The notes under the pieces were generated by a model. The model worked only from the letters and a program-made list of their open reading frames with translations, was not told where the DNA came from and searched no databases. Shown here one piece after another: positions 36,301 through 45,392 of a DNA stretch of 64,000 nucleotides. This DNA is from Fulvivirga maritima (lineage in GTDB: Bacteria; Bacteroidota; Bacteroidia; Cytophagales; Cyclobacteriaceae), in the NCBI RefSeq assembly GCF_021389955.1, contig NZ_CP089980.1, positions 3,405,001 to 3,469,000 on the forward strand, in the 5' to 3' direction. Position 1 is the first letter of the stretch. Every line of letters begins with the position of its first letter. A program made the translations under genes and the position numbers.

Positions 36301-37488
36301 AAAGTGTTGTTTAACCTACTTTCTAATGCATTTAAGTTTACACCAGAAAAAGGTAAGGTGCATGTGGAGGTAAGTTCATTTGATAGTGACGGAGGCATGG
36401 AAGAGCTTAAAGTCTTACAAATCCGCGTTACAGATACCGGTATTGGTATAAGTAAGGAGCAGCAAAATAAAATTTTTACTCGTTTTTTCAGAAGCGATAC
36501 ACCTGGCAGTGTACTTAATCAGGGTAGCGGCATAGGTTTGGCCATTACTAAGGAATTTGTGAAGATACATGGGGGCACCATTAATGTGGAAAGTGAACTT
36601 GGCAAAGGCACTGTATTTACCGTGCGTATACCTGTAAAAGTGGTGAAACCAACAGAGCAAGTAGAAAAGCAGGTAGAAAAGGCCAATATTAGTGATGTGA
36701 TTCACGGTAAGGCATCACACAATCAGGATACCCCTCTAGTGTTATTGGTAGAAGATAATGAAGATTTCCGTTTTTATTTGAAAGATAACCTGGGCGTTCA
36801 CTTTAAAATAATAGAAGCTCAGAATGGGAAAGAAGGCTGGCAGCGTGCCTTGTCTGCCTTGCCAGATTTAATAGTGAGCGATCTCTCTATGCCTGAAATG
36901 AATGGCATGGAATTATGTGAAAAAGTGAAGGCTGATACCAGAACCTCACATATACCTTTTGTATTGCTTACGGCACATAGTAATAATGATAAAAAGCTAA
37001 AAGGACTTAATGTAGGTGCGGATGATTATATTACTAAGCCATTTAACTTTGAAATTTTACTTTCAAGAATAAAAAATCTGATACAGCAGCGCCAGGCTAT
37101 GCAGGAAGCTTACACTAAAAAAATAAGTGTAGAGACCAGCGAGATTGATATTGTTTCTTTAGATGATAAACTTATACAGGAAGCCATAAAAGTAGTAGAA
37201 GAAAACATATCTAACCCTGATCTCTCTGTAGAGATGCTAAGTCGTGAGCTGGGTATGAGTCGTACGCACCTGTATAAGAAGATGGTGTCTCTCACCGGCA
37301 AAACTCCTGTAGAATTCATAAGAAAAATAAGACTGCAGCGTGCTGCTCAGTTCTTAAGAAAGAGCCAGCTTACCGTGGCAGAAGTTGCTTATCAGGTAGG
37401 CTTTAATAACAGAAAGTATTTCACCAAATACTTTAAAATGGAATACGACGTATTGCCATCCACTTATGCAGAGCAGCATAACAAATAA
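33367..37488 (+). CDS. Hybrid two-component sensor-regulator (HTCS) of the glycan locus
   Basis: A 1373-residue one-protein two-component system that senses an oligosaccharide in the periplasm and activates locus genes. After a signal peptide (to ~residue 24) come two seven-bladed propellers built from Reg_prop repeats (many WIGT/WVGT motifs, to ~700) and a Y_Y_Y domain (~715-805). Next are one membrane helix (~818-838), a histidine kinase with H-box NVSHEFRTPLSL (His-871) and ATP-binding GIGLAI, a receiver domain (phosphoacceptor Asp-1172 in VSDLSMPEMNG) and a C-terminal AraC-type helix-turn-helix (~1268-1373). A TATTTTTG -7-like box lies at 33327-33334. It is the only sensor in the window. 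Confidence 0.92.
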   Translation: MKSISTLLIYNVLLLVTALNVQAQAPLPYQFESLNANDGLTHGEVNCVFKDRNGFIWIGTGNGLNLYNGYSVKVFRNNPRDTTSLRGNDIEAIFEDPDGKIWIRTGAGISIYDPEIEKFHNLAQADINKYHLPNSEVLDISTFDNKAYWFVNRKGGITAYNTSDQQTTQLTSPKIATNDVACLRYSAHGDPWIMHTNGVLQKLDHSSHEIVQTNKNLFAQYANMDINYEFIVDSMGDLWIYLLGYGKGIYQYSPTTEDLVAYNRASERMKLNNDFVIDVVEESPGVIWVGTDHGGINIIDKKNKEITYMEHHPEVNNSLAHNSIYCLYKDRDGIIWVGTYKNGVNFYHKDIKRFRHYQNLISEPGSLPFDDVNRFVEDEKGNIWIGTNGGGLLYFDRHNNTFKQYKADPNDPESISSNVIVSMLLDKRNTLWVGTYFGGLNTYNGDNFERFRHDSDNSTSISDDNIWELMEDSKGNIWVGTLSHGLDRYNPDDKTFEHFEVDTINNPNSLHSNYILALEEDDQGNIWIGGGNGIDIFSPVSKDVKHIKSEPEDSVGLASNTIYCFHKDQKGHMWVGTQEGLHVYDEKHGLYQLFTTADGLPHNTIFTILEDDEQNLWVSTPNGLSHIIIDENEVGLKTPKFINYDESDGLQSKVFNENAALKTHDGMLLFGGPNGFNIFNPADIDVNTEIPEVVFTGFHLFNNKLEVGQKKNGRVLLNKALPFTDEITLKHYENVFSIEFAALSFLHPGKNKYRYKLEGFDQQWRVTSSHRVTYTNLDPGNYTFRVLASNNDGVWNEKGASLHIKVRPPFWKTPWAYAAYAILVLAALYIGRKIMLQRERIKFQIEQERREARQMHELDLLKIRFFTNVSHEFRTPLSLILAPLEKLLSNGKDDMQSRQLQMIHRNAKRLLNLVNQLLDFRKLEVDTIDLHPSEGNIIRFIEESVNSFSDLSENKNVELTFDSTTSDFFASFDMDKLEKVLFNLLSNAFKFTPEKGKVHVEVSSFDSDGGMEELKVLQIRVTDTGIGISKEQQNKIFTRFFRSDTPGSVLNQGSGIGLAITKEFVKIHGGTINVESELGKGTVFTVRIPVKVVKPTEQVEKQVEKANISDVIHGKASHNQDTPLVLLVEDNEDFRFYLKDNLGVHFKIIEAQNGKEGWQRALSALPDLIVSDLSMPEMNGMELCEKVKADTRTSHIPFVLLTAHSNNDKKLKGLNVGADDYITKPFNFEILLSRIKNLIQQRQAMQEAYTKKISVETSEIDIVSLDDKLIQEAIKVVEENISNPDLSVEMLSRELGMSRTHLYKKMVSLTGKTPVEFIRKIRLQRAAQFLRKSQLTVAEVAYQVGFNNRKYFTKYFKMEYDVLPSTYAEQHNK

Positions 37489-37622
37489 CATGGGTAGGTA
37501 TTTCTCACAAGGAGGGTAAAACACACATTATACCCCTTTAAAAGCTCTGTTAACGATTTAAACCTACATTTGAAACATTTGATACCCCCTTTAATACACT
37601 ATTCTTTCTACATTGGCTACTG

Positions 37623-37632
37623 CAATCGATTG
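37623..37632. promoter_or_regulatory. LacI-family-like operator before the first GH31
   Basis: CAATCGATTG, a perfect 10-bp palindrome with CG centre, extended as TGCAATCGATTGAT. A -7-like TACATTTG (37565-37572) lies 50 bp upstream, so the site would fall in the early transcribed leader, a roadblock position. It is 30 bp before the chosen ATG at 37663. Confidence 0.52.
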
Positions 37633-37662
37633 ATGATTGCAGGTAATAGCGATACCCAAATT

Positions 37663-40518
37663 ATGAATAAACGATCAATGAAATTAGTAAAGTCTAGCGT
37701 ATTAGCCTTTCTGTTATGCTTCCACTTGGTGTCTTGCACCTCAGTGGATTCTGAAGAAAAGAATTACGAAAAACTATCGGATGGCATTGTGTTAAAACTT
37801 TCTCCTGCTAAAGAAGGAGATACCCAATGTCTTAAAGTAAAAGTGATATCTGATGAAATAATTCAGGTAGCCTCTACTCCTGAAAAGGAAATGCCCGAAG
37901 AGAAGAGTCTTATTATAGTAAATAAAGAGACCTCTAAAGACTGGGAGCTGGTAGAAGAAGGTGATAATTTAACCATCACTACTAGTAAGCTCAAAGTAAA
38001 AATAGCTACACAAACTGGTGAAGTTGCTTTCTTTGATAAAGACGGTAATGAAATTGTAAGTGAAGTAAGCGGTGTAAACTCTGAAGAAGGAGATTATAAA
38101 TTTGTTAAATACTTCACTACTGATGACAGCGAAGCATTATATGGCTTAGGTCAACATCAGGAGGGAGTTATGAATTATAAAGGATATCAGGTAGATCTTA
38201 CGCAGTACAACTCTACAGCAGTGGTACCTTTTGTGGTTTCTAGTAAAGAGTACGGTGTACTTTGGGATAACTACTCTATCACTAAGTTTGGAGATGTAAG
38301 GCCTTATAAAGAAATATCAGATTTAACCTTATACAATAAAGATGGAGAAAAGGGCAACCTTACTGCCACTTATGGCTTTCTTGATGACAGTAAAGAACCT
38401 GCTGTAGTTAGAAACGAAAACAAGATAGCTTACGAATTTCTTGAAAGCATGGAGCCGCTTCCTGACAACTACGATATGTCAACTGCTAAAATCGTTTGGG
38501 AAGGAGCTATCGAAAGTGATAAAACTGGTAAGCATACATTTTTAATGCCTGGAGCAGGATATATTAAAGTATGGATTAACGGAGAGTTATTATTAGATAA
38601 ATGGCGCGAAGCCTGGAATCCTGGTCCTGCTTTATTCACTTATTCATTACAAGCAGGTCAGAAACAATCTGTAAAAATAGAGTGGATTCCTGATGGCGGC
38701 GTGTCATACTTAGCGTTAAAATATATGCCTCCAATTGAAGAGCAAATGAAAGATAAATTTGCCTTTGCATCTGAAGGAGGTGACATAGCCAGCTATTATT
38801 TCGTTCATGGAGATAATCTGGATGATGTAATAAGCGGTTACAGAAAATTAACAGGTTCTGCTCAGGTAATGCCTAAATGGGCGCTTGGATTCTGGCAAAG
38901 TAGAGAACGCTACAAAACACAAGAAGAAGTGTTAAATGCCGTGAAAGAATTCAGAAAAAGAAATATTCCTCTTGATAACATTGTGCTAGACTGGTCATAC
39001 TGGGAAGAAGATCAGTGGGGAAGTCAGCAGTTCGATGCTACGCGTTTCCCTGATCCTGATGGAATGATCAAAGAAATCCATGATAAGTATAATGCTCACT
39101 TCATGATCTCTGTGTGGCCTAAATTTTATGAAGGTATTGATAACTACAAGTTTTTAGATGAAAAAGGCCTTTTATATAAAAAGAGTATTGATGACAGTGT
39201 GAAAGATTGGATTGGTCAGGGCTACGTATCTACTTTCTATGATGCCTATAACCCAGAAGGAAGAAAAGCATTTTGGGAGCTCCTAAGCAAAAACCTTTTC
39301 TCTAAAGGAGTAGATGCCTGGTGGCTTGATGCTACCGAGCCAGATATTCTTTCTAACGCTACTATTGAGTACAGAAAAGAATTAATGAATCCTACTCACC
39401 TGGGATCTGCCACAGATTACTTCAATGCTTATTCATTAATGAATGCCAAAGGTATTTATGAAGGGCAAAGAGAAGAAGCTCCTAATCAAAGAGTATTTAT
39501 ATTAACACGTTCTGCTTTTGCTGGTCTTCAGCATTATGGAGCAGCTACCTGGAGTGGCGATATAGCTTCTACTTTCGGAGAAATGGAAAGACAAATACCT
39601 GGAGGATTAAACTTCGGCCTTTCTGGCTTACCTTATTGGACTACTGACATTGGAGGTTTCTTTGTAGAAAACAAATATGACAGACCTGCTCCTCAAGGTG
39701 AAGCACTTAATGAGTGGAGAGAGCTTAATGCCAGATGGTATCAGTTCGGCACATTTACTCCGCTGTATAGAGCTCATGGTCAGTTTCCTTACAGAGAGGT
39801 ATATAACATAGCACCAGAAAGTCATCCTGCATATAAATCTATTGTTTATTACAATAAGCTGAGATACAGACTTATGCCTTACATCTACTCATTAGCCGGT
39901 AAAGTTCACTTTGATGACTACACCATTATGAGAGCTTTAGTAATGGACTTTAATGATGATAAAGAAGTATATGACATCGCTAACCAGTTTATGTTTGGGC
40001 CAAGCTTGCTAATCAACCCTGTAACAGAATACAAGGCTACTTCCAGAGAGTTATACCTACCTAAGTCAAACGGATGGTATGACCTGTACAGTGGTAAATT
40101 CTATGAAGGAGGACAGACTATGGAAGCTGATGCTCCTTATGAGAGAATGCCGATTTTCGTAAAAGCAGGAGCCATTCTTCCTTTCGGACCAGAGATAGAA
40201 TATACTACCGAAAAACCTGCAGACCCTATTACACTTTATGTGTACAAAGGCGCTAATGGCAGCTTTGAGCTTTATGAAGACGAAAATATTAACTATAACT
40301 ACGAACAAGGGAAATTTAGTAAAATACCATTTACCTATGATGACGCTACTAATACCCTTACAATAGGCGCGCGCAACGGATCATTTGACGGAATGCTGCA
40401 AGAGAGAACATTCCAAATCATCGCTATTGATAAGTCAAATGCTCAAGAACTCAATTTTGATCAAGAACCTCAGCAAACTATCAAATATACAGGTGCAGAG
40501 GTGAAGGTCGAACTTTGA
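37663..40518 (+). CDS. GH31 alpha-xylosidase-like lipoprotein with a PA14 insert
   Basis: A 951-residue exported exo-enzyme of glycoside hydrolase family 31. The start chosen, ATG 37663 (MNKRSMKLVKSSVL), gives a lipobox ending LVSC; an ORF extension to 37570 crosses the operator and lacks sense. A PA14 domain (~255-360; GAGYIKVWINGELLLDKW) sits inside the N-terminal beta-sandwich, as in the alpha-xylosidase of the Bacteroides ovatus xyloglucan locus. The catalytic nucleophile is Asp-556 in WWLDATEPD and the acid/base is Asp-633 in WSGDIAST. After the Cys it has TSVDSEEKN, a weak export signal, so surface or periplasm cannot be decided. Confidence 0.85.
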   Translation: MNKRSMKLVKSSVLAFLLCFHLVSCTSVDSEEKNYEKLSDGIVLKLSPAKEGDTQCLKVKVISDEIIQVASTPEKEMPEEKSLIIVNKETSKDWELVEEGDNLTITTSKLKVKIATQTGEVAFFDKDGNEIVSEVSGVNSEEGDYKFVKYFTTDDSEALYGLGQHQEGVMNYKGYQVDLTQYNSTAVVPFVVSSKEYGVLWDNYSITKFGDVRPYKEISDLTLYNKDGEKGNLTATYGFLDDSKEPAVVRNENKIAYEFLESMEPLPDNYDMSTAKIVWEGAIESDKTGKHTFLMPGAGYIKVWINGELLLDKWREAWNPGPALFTYSLQAGQKQSVKIEWIPDGGVSYLALKYMPPIEEQMKDKFAFASEGGDIASYYFVHGDNLDDVISGYRKLTGSAQVMPKWALGFWQSRERYKTQEEVLNAVKEFRKRNIPLDNIVLDWSYWEEDQWGSQQFDATRFPDPDGMIKEIHDKYNAHFMISVWPKFYEGIDNYKFLDEKGLLYKKSIDDSVKDWIGQGYVSTFYDAYNPEGRKAFWELLSKNLFSKGVDAWWLDATEPDILSNATIEYRKELMNPTHLGSATDYFNAYSLMNAKGIYEGQREEAPNQRVFILTRSAFAGLQHYGAATWSGDIASTFGEMERQIPGGLNFGLSGLPYWTTDIGGFFVENKYDRPAPQGEALNEWRELNARWYQFGTFTPLYRAHGQFPYREVYNIAPESHPAYKSIVYYNKLRYRLMPYIYSLAGKVHFDDYTIMRALVMDFNDDKEVYDIANQFMFGPSLLINPVTEYKATSRELYLPKSNGWYDLYSGKFYEGGQTMEADAPYERMPIFVKAGAILPFGPEIEYTTEKPADPITLYVYKGANGSFELYEDENINYNYEQGKFSKIPFTYDDATNTLTIGARNGSFDGMLQERTFQIIAIDKSNAQELNFDQEPQQTIKYTGAEVKVEL

Positions 40519-40604
40519 TTAAACACAAATTGAATACACCTAAAAAGGTGAGTTTTAAATTAAAAAACCCTAAAAATTAAACTAACGATTTGTAAAACGA
40601 AAAA

Positions 40605-40635
40605 TGCCCGGATGAATACAAGCATCCGGGTCTTT
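40605..40635 (+). terminator. Terminator after the first GH31
   Basis: An 8-bp GC-rich stem CCCGGATG (40607-40614) / CATCCGGG (40623-40630) is followed by TCTTTC. It lies 87 nt after the GH31 stop and 85 nt before the next SusC start. Confidence 0.6.
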
Positions 40636-40663
40636 CAAGAACCTTTTTTTAAGCTAACAGCTG

Positions 40664-40673
40664 CAAACGTTTG
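40664..40673. promoter_or_regulatory. LacI-family-like operator before the second SusC
   Basis: CAAACGTTTG, a perfect palindrome with CG centre (extended TGCAAACGTTTGTG), lies 46 bp before the SusC ATG at 40720. Confidence 0.58.
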
Positions 40674-40719
40674 TGAATCAAAAATGTTTAAGGCATCTAA
40701 CAACTTAACTTAAAACACA

Positions 40720-43700
40720 ATGAAAAAAATACTACTTATGTTATTGTCATTTTGCTTTTATGAAATGGCATACGCCCAGCACCCAGTGCAGGGAACAGTT
40801 ACAGCGGGAGGCGAAAGTGTACCTGGTGTAAGTGTTATGGTGGAGGGTACTACCTCAGGTACCACCACTGATATCGAAGGTAATTATTCACTTGATGTAG
40901 CTACAGGAAATGAAACACTTGTGTTTTCATTTATTGGTTATGCTACTCAGGTAGTCCCTCTTAATGGAAGAACCAAGTTAGACATCAATTTAGAAGAAGA
41001 CGTAACTGAGCTTCAAGAAGTGGTGGTTATTGGTTATGGTACTCAGAAAAAAAATCTTGTTACAGGAGCTACTGTAAAAGTTTCAGGAGATGACCTTGAA
41101 AAATTAAGTAATACTAATGCCTTACAATCTATGCAAGGTCAAAGTCCCGGTATAAGCATTACCTCTCAGTCTGGTCAGCCAGGATCTGATTTTAATGTAA
41201 ATATTCGTGGTGTAGGTACTACTGGTGATGCTAGCCCGCTTTATATTGTTGATGGCATGCCGGTAGATAATATTAACTACTTAAATAATGCTGACATTGC
41301 TTCAATAGATGTGCTAAAAGATGCCGCTTCTGCCGCTATTTACGGTTCCAGGGCTGCTAATGGGGTAGTGCAGATTACTACTAAACAAGGTAAAGCAGGT
41401 GGTGCTAAACTAAGCTTTGATGCTTACTACGGTGTACAATCTATAGGTCACAAACTAGAGCTTTTAGATGCACGTGAATATGCCACTATGATGAATGAGC
41501 AAGCCATTAATTCAGGCAATTCACCATATTTTACCAATCAGGAAATAGCCCAATTAGGAGAAGGTACTGATTGGTTAGATCAGGTTATAGTAGATAATGC
41601 TAAAATGCAAAATTATAACTTAGGATTAACTGGCGGAAATGAAAATTCTGTTTACTCCTCATCACTATCTTATACCCAGCAAGAGGGGGTTTTAGGAGGA
41701 AAGGATCTTTCTAACTATGAGAGGTACGTTTTTAGAATGAATTCAGAACACCATCTGTATGATGACATCATTACATTAGGTGAAAATATCACCTATTCTT
41801 ATGTAAATCAAAATGGTATTCAGGATGATGGTTTGTATAATAACAGTTTTAGATCTGCCTTTAATACTCACCCATTAATGCCAGTATTCAATCCTGATGG
41901 AACACTATATAGCAATGCTCAAGGAGAGTTTATAGATGCCGGTGGCTTATCAAACCCTTACGCTGAAATGATATATTTCAATCAGAATGAAAGCAACAAT
42001 CAAAGAATGGTTGGAAACATCTATTTAGAAGCTGAGCCTATTGAAGGTTTAACCTTTAAAACCAGGTTAGGAGTAACTAATTATACCTCAGCTTATCATA
42101 GTTATACACCAGCTTATGAGTTGTCAATAAGTACAAGACAAGACACTAGTAGTGTGTCTCAAAGCTCAGATAGACAGCTTAGCTGGAACTGGGAAAACAC
42201 TTTGAAGTATCACTTCATGGCCGGGCTTAATGATTTTGAAGTATTATTAGGAACTACATGGCAGAAATGGGATTACTCATCAGTAAGAGCGGTAAATGCT
42301 AATTCAGTATTTGACGATTTGGAACATGCTTATATAAATAATACTACTTACACTAATGGAATAAGAATGCAAGTGGGAGGTGAAGCCTGGGAGGAAACAC
42401 TTCAATCCTTCTTTGGTCGTGTTTTATATAATTATGACGAAAAGTACTTATTAAATGCCACTTTTAGGTATGATGGAAGTTCAAAATTTGCTGATGGAAA
42501 TAGGTGGGGATTCTTCCCTTCTTTTTCAGCTGGATGGGTAGCTTCATATGAGGATTTTTTCAAAAACCTAAACCTGCCTGTTAATTTCTTGAAATTACGA
42601 GCAAGTTGGGGGCAGAATGGAAATAACAGGTTGCAAAGGTTTGCTTTTGCTTCTCCAATAAAAATTGCATATTATTCATTAGGAACATCGGAGCCGGGAT
42701 TAGTTACAGGAGCCATTCCTTATAGGTTGGCTAATCCAGATTTGATTTGGGAAACATCAGAACAGATTGATATAGGTCTAGATGCAGAGTTTTTAGATAG
42801 AAGATTATCTGCTTCGGTAGATTGGTACAGGAAGAGCACCAAGGATTGGTTAGTAAAACCGAATATAGTGGCTACTGCAGGATCAGAAGAAGAACCATTT
42901 ATTAATGGGGGGCTAGTAGTCAACAAGGGATTGGAGTTAGCTTTATCGTGGTCAGATCAGAAAGGGGATTTTAATTACACGATCAGTGCAAATGGAGCAT
43001 ATAATCAAAACGAGGTGAAGGAGATTCCAAGAGCTGATGGTTTTATTGATGGTGGTGAAAATGAATTATGGAATAACGCACCTAGATTCTATAGGGCCCA
43101 AGAGGGTTTTCCTATAGGTTATTTTTGGGGGTATGAAACCAATGGTGTGTTTCAAAATGAAGAACAAATTCAAAACTATAGAAACAGTGAAGGTCAGCTA
43201 ATTCAACCAGATGCTGAGCCTGGAGATTTAATATATAAAGATCGTACTGGTGACGGAAGAATTACGAGTGATGATAAAACAGAAATAGGAAATCCTAACC
43301 CTGATTTAGTATATGGTTTTAACATAACATTAGGATATAAGGGGTTTGATTTTTCTATCAATGCTAATGGTGTGGCAGGAAATCAATTAGTGCAATCATA
43401 CAGAAACTCTACCGGACAGTACTCTAATTATTCTAAAGAAATACTAGACAGATGGCATGGTGAAGGTACTTCTAATGAATTACCTCGTATTACTGAAAAT
43501 GGTAAGAACTACACTCAATTTTCTGATATATATATTAAGGATGGAGATTTCTTAAGGATAAATAATATCACATTAGGATATGACTTTTCTAATATAATTA
43601 AACTACAAGCCATTAGTCAGTTAAGGTTTTATCTGACAGCTCAGAACCTATTCACATTCACCAAATATTCAGGTATGGACCCTGAAGTGGGATATGGCTC

Positions 43701-43779
43701 TGAGTTTACAAGCGGTGTGGATATTGGTTATTACCCAAGACCAAGAGTACTTATGGCTGGTGTAAATGTTAAATTTTAA
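40720..43779 (+). CDS. susC: Second SusC/RagA-family TonB-linked outer-membrane transporter
   Basis: A 1019-residue outer-membrane oligosaccharide importer. Signal peptide to YAQ, CarboxypepD_reg-like domain at ~22-100 (GESVPGVSVMVEGTTSGTTT), linker ELQEVVVIGYGTQKKN, plug domain at ~115-225 (IDVLKDAASAAIYGSRAANG), and a beta-barrel ending in a typical aromatic strand (AGVNVKF). It differs clearly from the first SusC, so the two are not a recent duplication. An operator-like site lies 46 bp upstream and susD follows after 14 bp. Confidence 0.92.
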   Translation: MKKILLMLLSFCFYEMAYAQHPVQGTVTAGGESVPGVSVMVEGTTSGTTTDIEGNYSLDVATGNETLVFSFIGYATQVVPLNGRTKLDINLEEDVTELQEVVVIGYGTQKKNLVTGATVKVSGDDLEKLSNTNALQSMQGQSPGISITSQSGQPGSDFNVNIRGVGTTGDASPLYIVDGMPVDNINYLNNADIASIDVLKDAASAAIYGSRAANGVVQITTKQGKAGGAKLSFDAYYGVQSIGHKLELLDAREYATMMNEQAINSGNSPYFTNQEIAQLGEGTDWLDQVIVDNAKMQNYNLGLTGGNENSVYSSSLSYTQQEGVLGGKDLSNYERYVFRMNSEHHLYDDIITLGENITYSYVNQNGIQDDGLYNNSFRSAFNTHPLMPVFNPDGTLYSNAQGEFIDAGGLSNPYAEMIYFNQNESNNQRMVGNIYLEAEPIEGLTFKTRLGVTNYTSAYHSYTPAYELSISTRQDTSSVSQSSDRQLSWNWENTLKYHFMAGLNDFEVLLGTTWQKWDYSSVRAVNANSVFDDLEHAYINNTTYTNGIRMQVGGEAWEETLQSFFGRVLYNYDEKYLLNATFRYDGSSKFADGNRWGFFPSFSAGWVASYEDFFKNLNLPVNFLKLRASWGQNGNNRLQRFAFASPIKIAYYSLGTSEPGLVTGAIPYRLANPDLIWETSEQIDIGLDAEFLDRRLSASVDWYRKSTKDWLVKPNIVATAGSEEEPFINGGLVVNKGLELALSWSDQKGDFNYTISANGAYNQNEVKEIPRADGFIDGGENELWNNAPRFYRAQEGFPIGYFWGYETNGVFQNEEQIQNYRNSEGQLIQPDAEPGDLIYKDRTGDGRITSDDKTEIGNPNPDLVYGFNITLGYKGFDFSINANGVAGNQLVQSYRNSTGQYSNYSKEILDRWHGEGTSNELPRITENGKNYTQFSDIYIKDGDFLRINNITLGYDFSNIIKLQAISQLRFYLTAQNLFTFTKYSGMDPEVGYGSEFTSGVDIGYYPRPRVLMAGVNVKF

Positions 43780-43793
43780 GATTAGACATTATT

Positions 43794-45386
43794 ATGAAAT
43801 CATATATTAAAATCATATTAATTACAGCGGTGCTTGGTACCTTATCCGCTTGTAATGACTTTTTGGAGACAGAACCCTTGGATGAAAGGATAGAAAAAAA
43901 CTTTTATCAAAACACTGATGATGCTTATGAAGCTATGATTGGATGTTATGACGGACTTCAGAAAGTATGGGCTACTTTTCCAGGTTTTCCATTAGCAACT
44001 TCTATTCTTTCAGATAACTGCTATGGAGGTACAGGTAATGCTGATGGATTTGCGTATCAAATGTTAGATGAGTTTGATCCAAATGTAGCACCTTCTGAAG
44101 GGAATTTCTTTCAACCTAACTGGAAAGCTTATTATAGTGCAATATATTACTGTAATAAGTTTTTAACTAAAATGGATGATATTGATTGGGGAACTGATGA
44201 AGAATTAAGAAACCAATATGAATCAGAGGCCAGATTCATTAGAGCCTTTTGTTATTTTGATTTAGTCAGACTTTTTGGGCATATTCCATTATTAGAAGTT
44301 CCTACAGCAGAGATTGTTCCAATGGCTGATCCTGAGGATGTTTATGCACTTATTGGCTCGGATTTAGAGTTTGCGGCTAATAATTTGCCAGCTGATGCCT
44401 GGGATCCTACAGAGGATGGTAGAGTTACTAAATGGGCTGCGGAGTCTTTGATGGGCAGAGTATTCCTTTATTACACAGGGTATTATAATCAAAGTGCTTT
44501 ACCTACCCAGGAAGGTAGCATTTCTCAATCTGATGCATTGGCCTATCTTGAAGATGTAATAAACAACAGTGGACACGGACTTCTTGAAGATTACAGTACA
44601 TTATGGCCTGCTGCTTCAGAAGAAGATTACGCAGGGGAAGGGAATAAAGAAACCGTTTTTGCTATTAAATATACTTATACTAGTAGTTATACACCCTCTA
44701 ATACAGATGGTAATCACTGGTTAGTAATGTATGGTATGAGATCTTTTGATCATCATCCTTACGGACAAGGTTGGGGTGGAGCCACAGTAACTCCAGATCT
44801 GTATAATGCTTTTCCTGATGGCGATTCAAGAAGGTTTGCTTCAATAACCTCAGTGGCCGGTGAAAACTTACCATATGATTTTTCTGGTCAAAGAGAGTAT
44901 ACAGGCTATTTTGTGAAAAAATATACACCAATGACTAATGAAGATAATGTTAGTACAGCGGAAGCTTTAGGAGGTGTTAATTTCCAAATAGGCCAATACC
45001 AGGACTTTGTTTCTATAAGATTTGCCGATGTTTTACTAATGGCGGCAGAACTAGGAAGCGGTAATGCTCAGGAGTACTTCAACATGGTGAGAGAAAGAGC
45101 ATTAGGAGATGAGTATACGGAAATACCTCTTAATCATGAAAACCTGATGGAAGAAAGAAGGTTGGAGTTAGCTTTTGAAGGAATAAGATACTGGGATCTG
45201 CTAAGACAAGGAATGGATGTAGCAGCAGCAGCACTTAACACTAATAATGCGCCAGTTTTAAATGGAGGAGCTGAAGCTACTAAGAATATTACATTCAACG
45301 AAGCATCCAGAGGATTACAGCAAATTCCTATAAATGAGATTTTGATCTCAAATGGACTATTACAGCAAAATACAGGTTGGGAATAA
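43794..45386 (+). CDS. susD: Second SusD/RagB-family surface lipoprotein
   Basis: A 530-residue glycan-capturing lipoprotein partnered with the preceding SusC. The lipobox is LSAC (Cys-20), followed by NDFLETEP, a shorter acidic export signal. The family blocks ARFIRAFCYFDLVRLFGHIPL at ~144-164, VRERALGDEY and the C-terminal LELAFEGIRYWDLLRQGMD are all clear. TPR-like helices build the scaffold. The next gene begins 6 bp later. Confidence 0.92.
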   Translation: MKSYIKIILITAVLGTLSACNDFLETEPLDERIEKNFYQNTDDAYEAMIGCYDGLQKVWATFPGFPLATSILSDNCYGGTGNADGFAYQMLDEFDPNVAPSEGNFFQPNWKAYYSAIYYCNKFLTKMDDIDWGTDEELRNQYESEARFIRAFCYFDLVRLFGHIPLLEVPTAEIVPMADPEDVYALIGSDLEFAANNLPADAWDPTEDGRVTKWAAESLMGRVFLYYTGYYNQSALPTQEGSISQSDALAYLEDVINNSGHGLLEDYSTLWPAASEEDYAGEGNKETVFAIKYTYTSSYTPSNTDGNHWLVMYGMRSFDHHPYGQGWGGATVTPDLYNAFPDGDSRRFASITSVAGENLPYDFSGQREYTGYFVKKYTPMTNEDNVSTAEALGGVNFQIGQYQDFVSIRFADVLLMAAELGSGNAQEYFNMVRERALGDEYTEIPLNHENLMEERRLELAFEGIRYWDLLRQGMDVAAAALNTNNAPVLNGGAEATKNITFNEASRGLQQIPINEILISNGLLQQNTGWE

Positions 45387-45392
45387 TTAAAA

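Noticed and set aside
37570-37662. N-terminal extension of the GH31 protein from TTG at 37570
   Set aside because: The extension would run through the operator-like site and place 31 residues before a good lipoprotein signal beginning at 37663.
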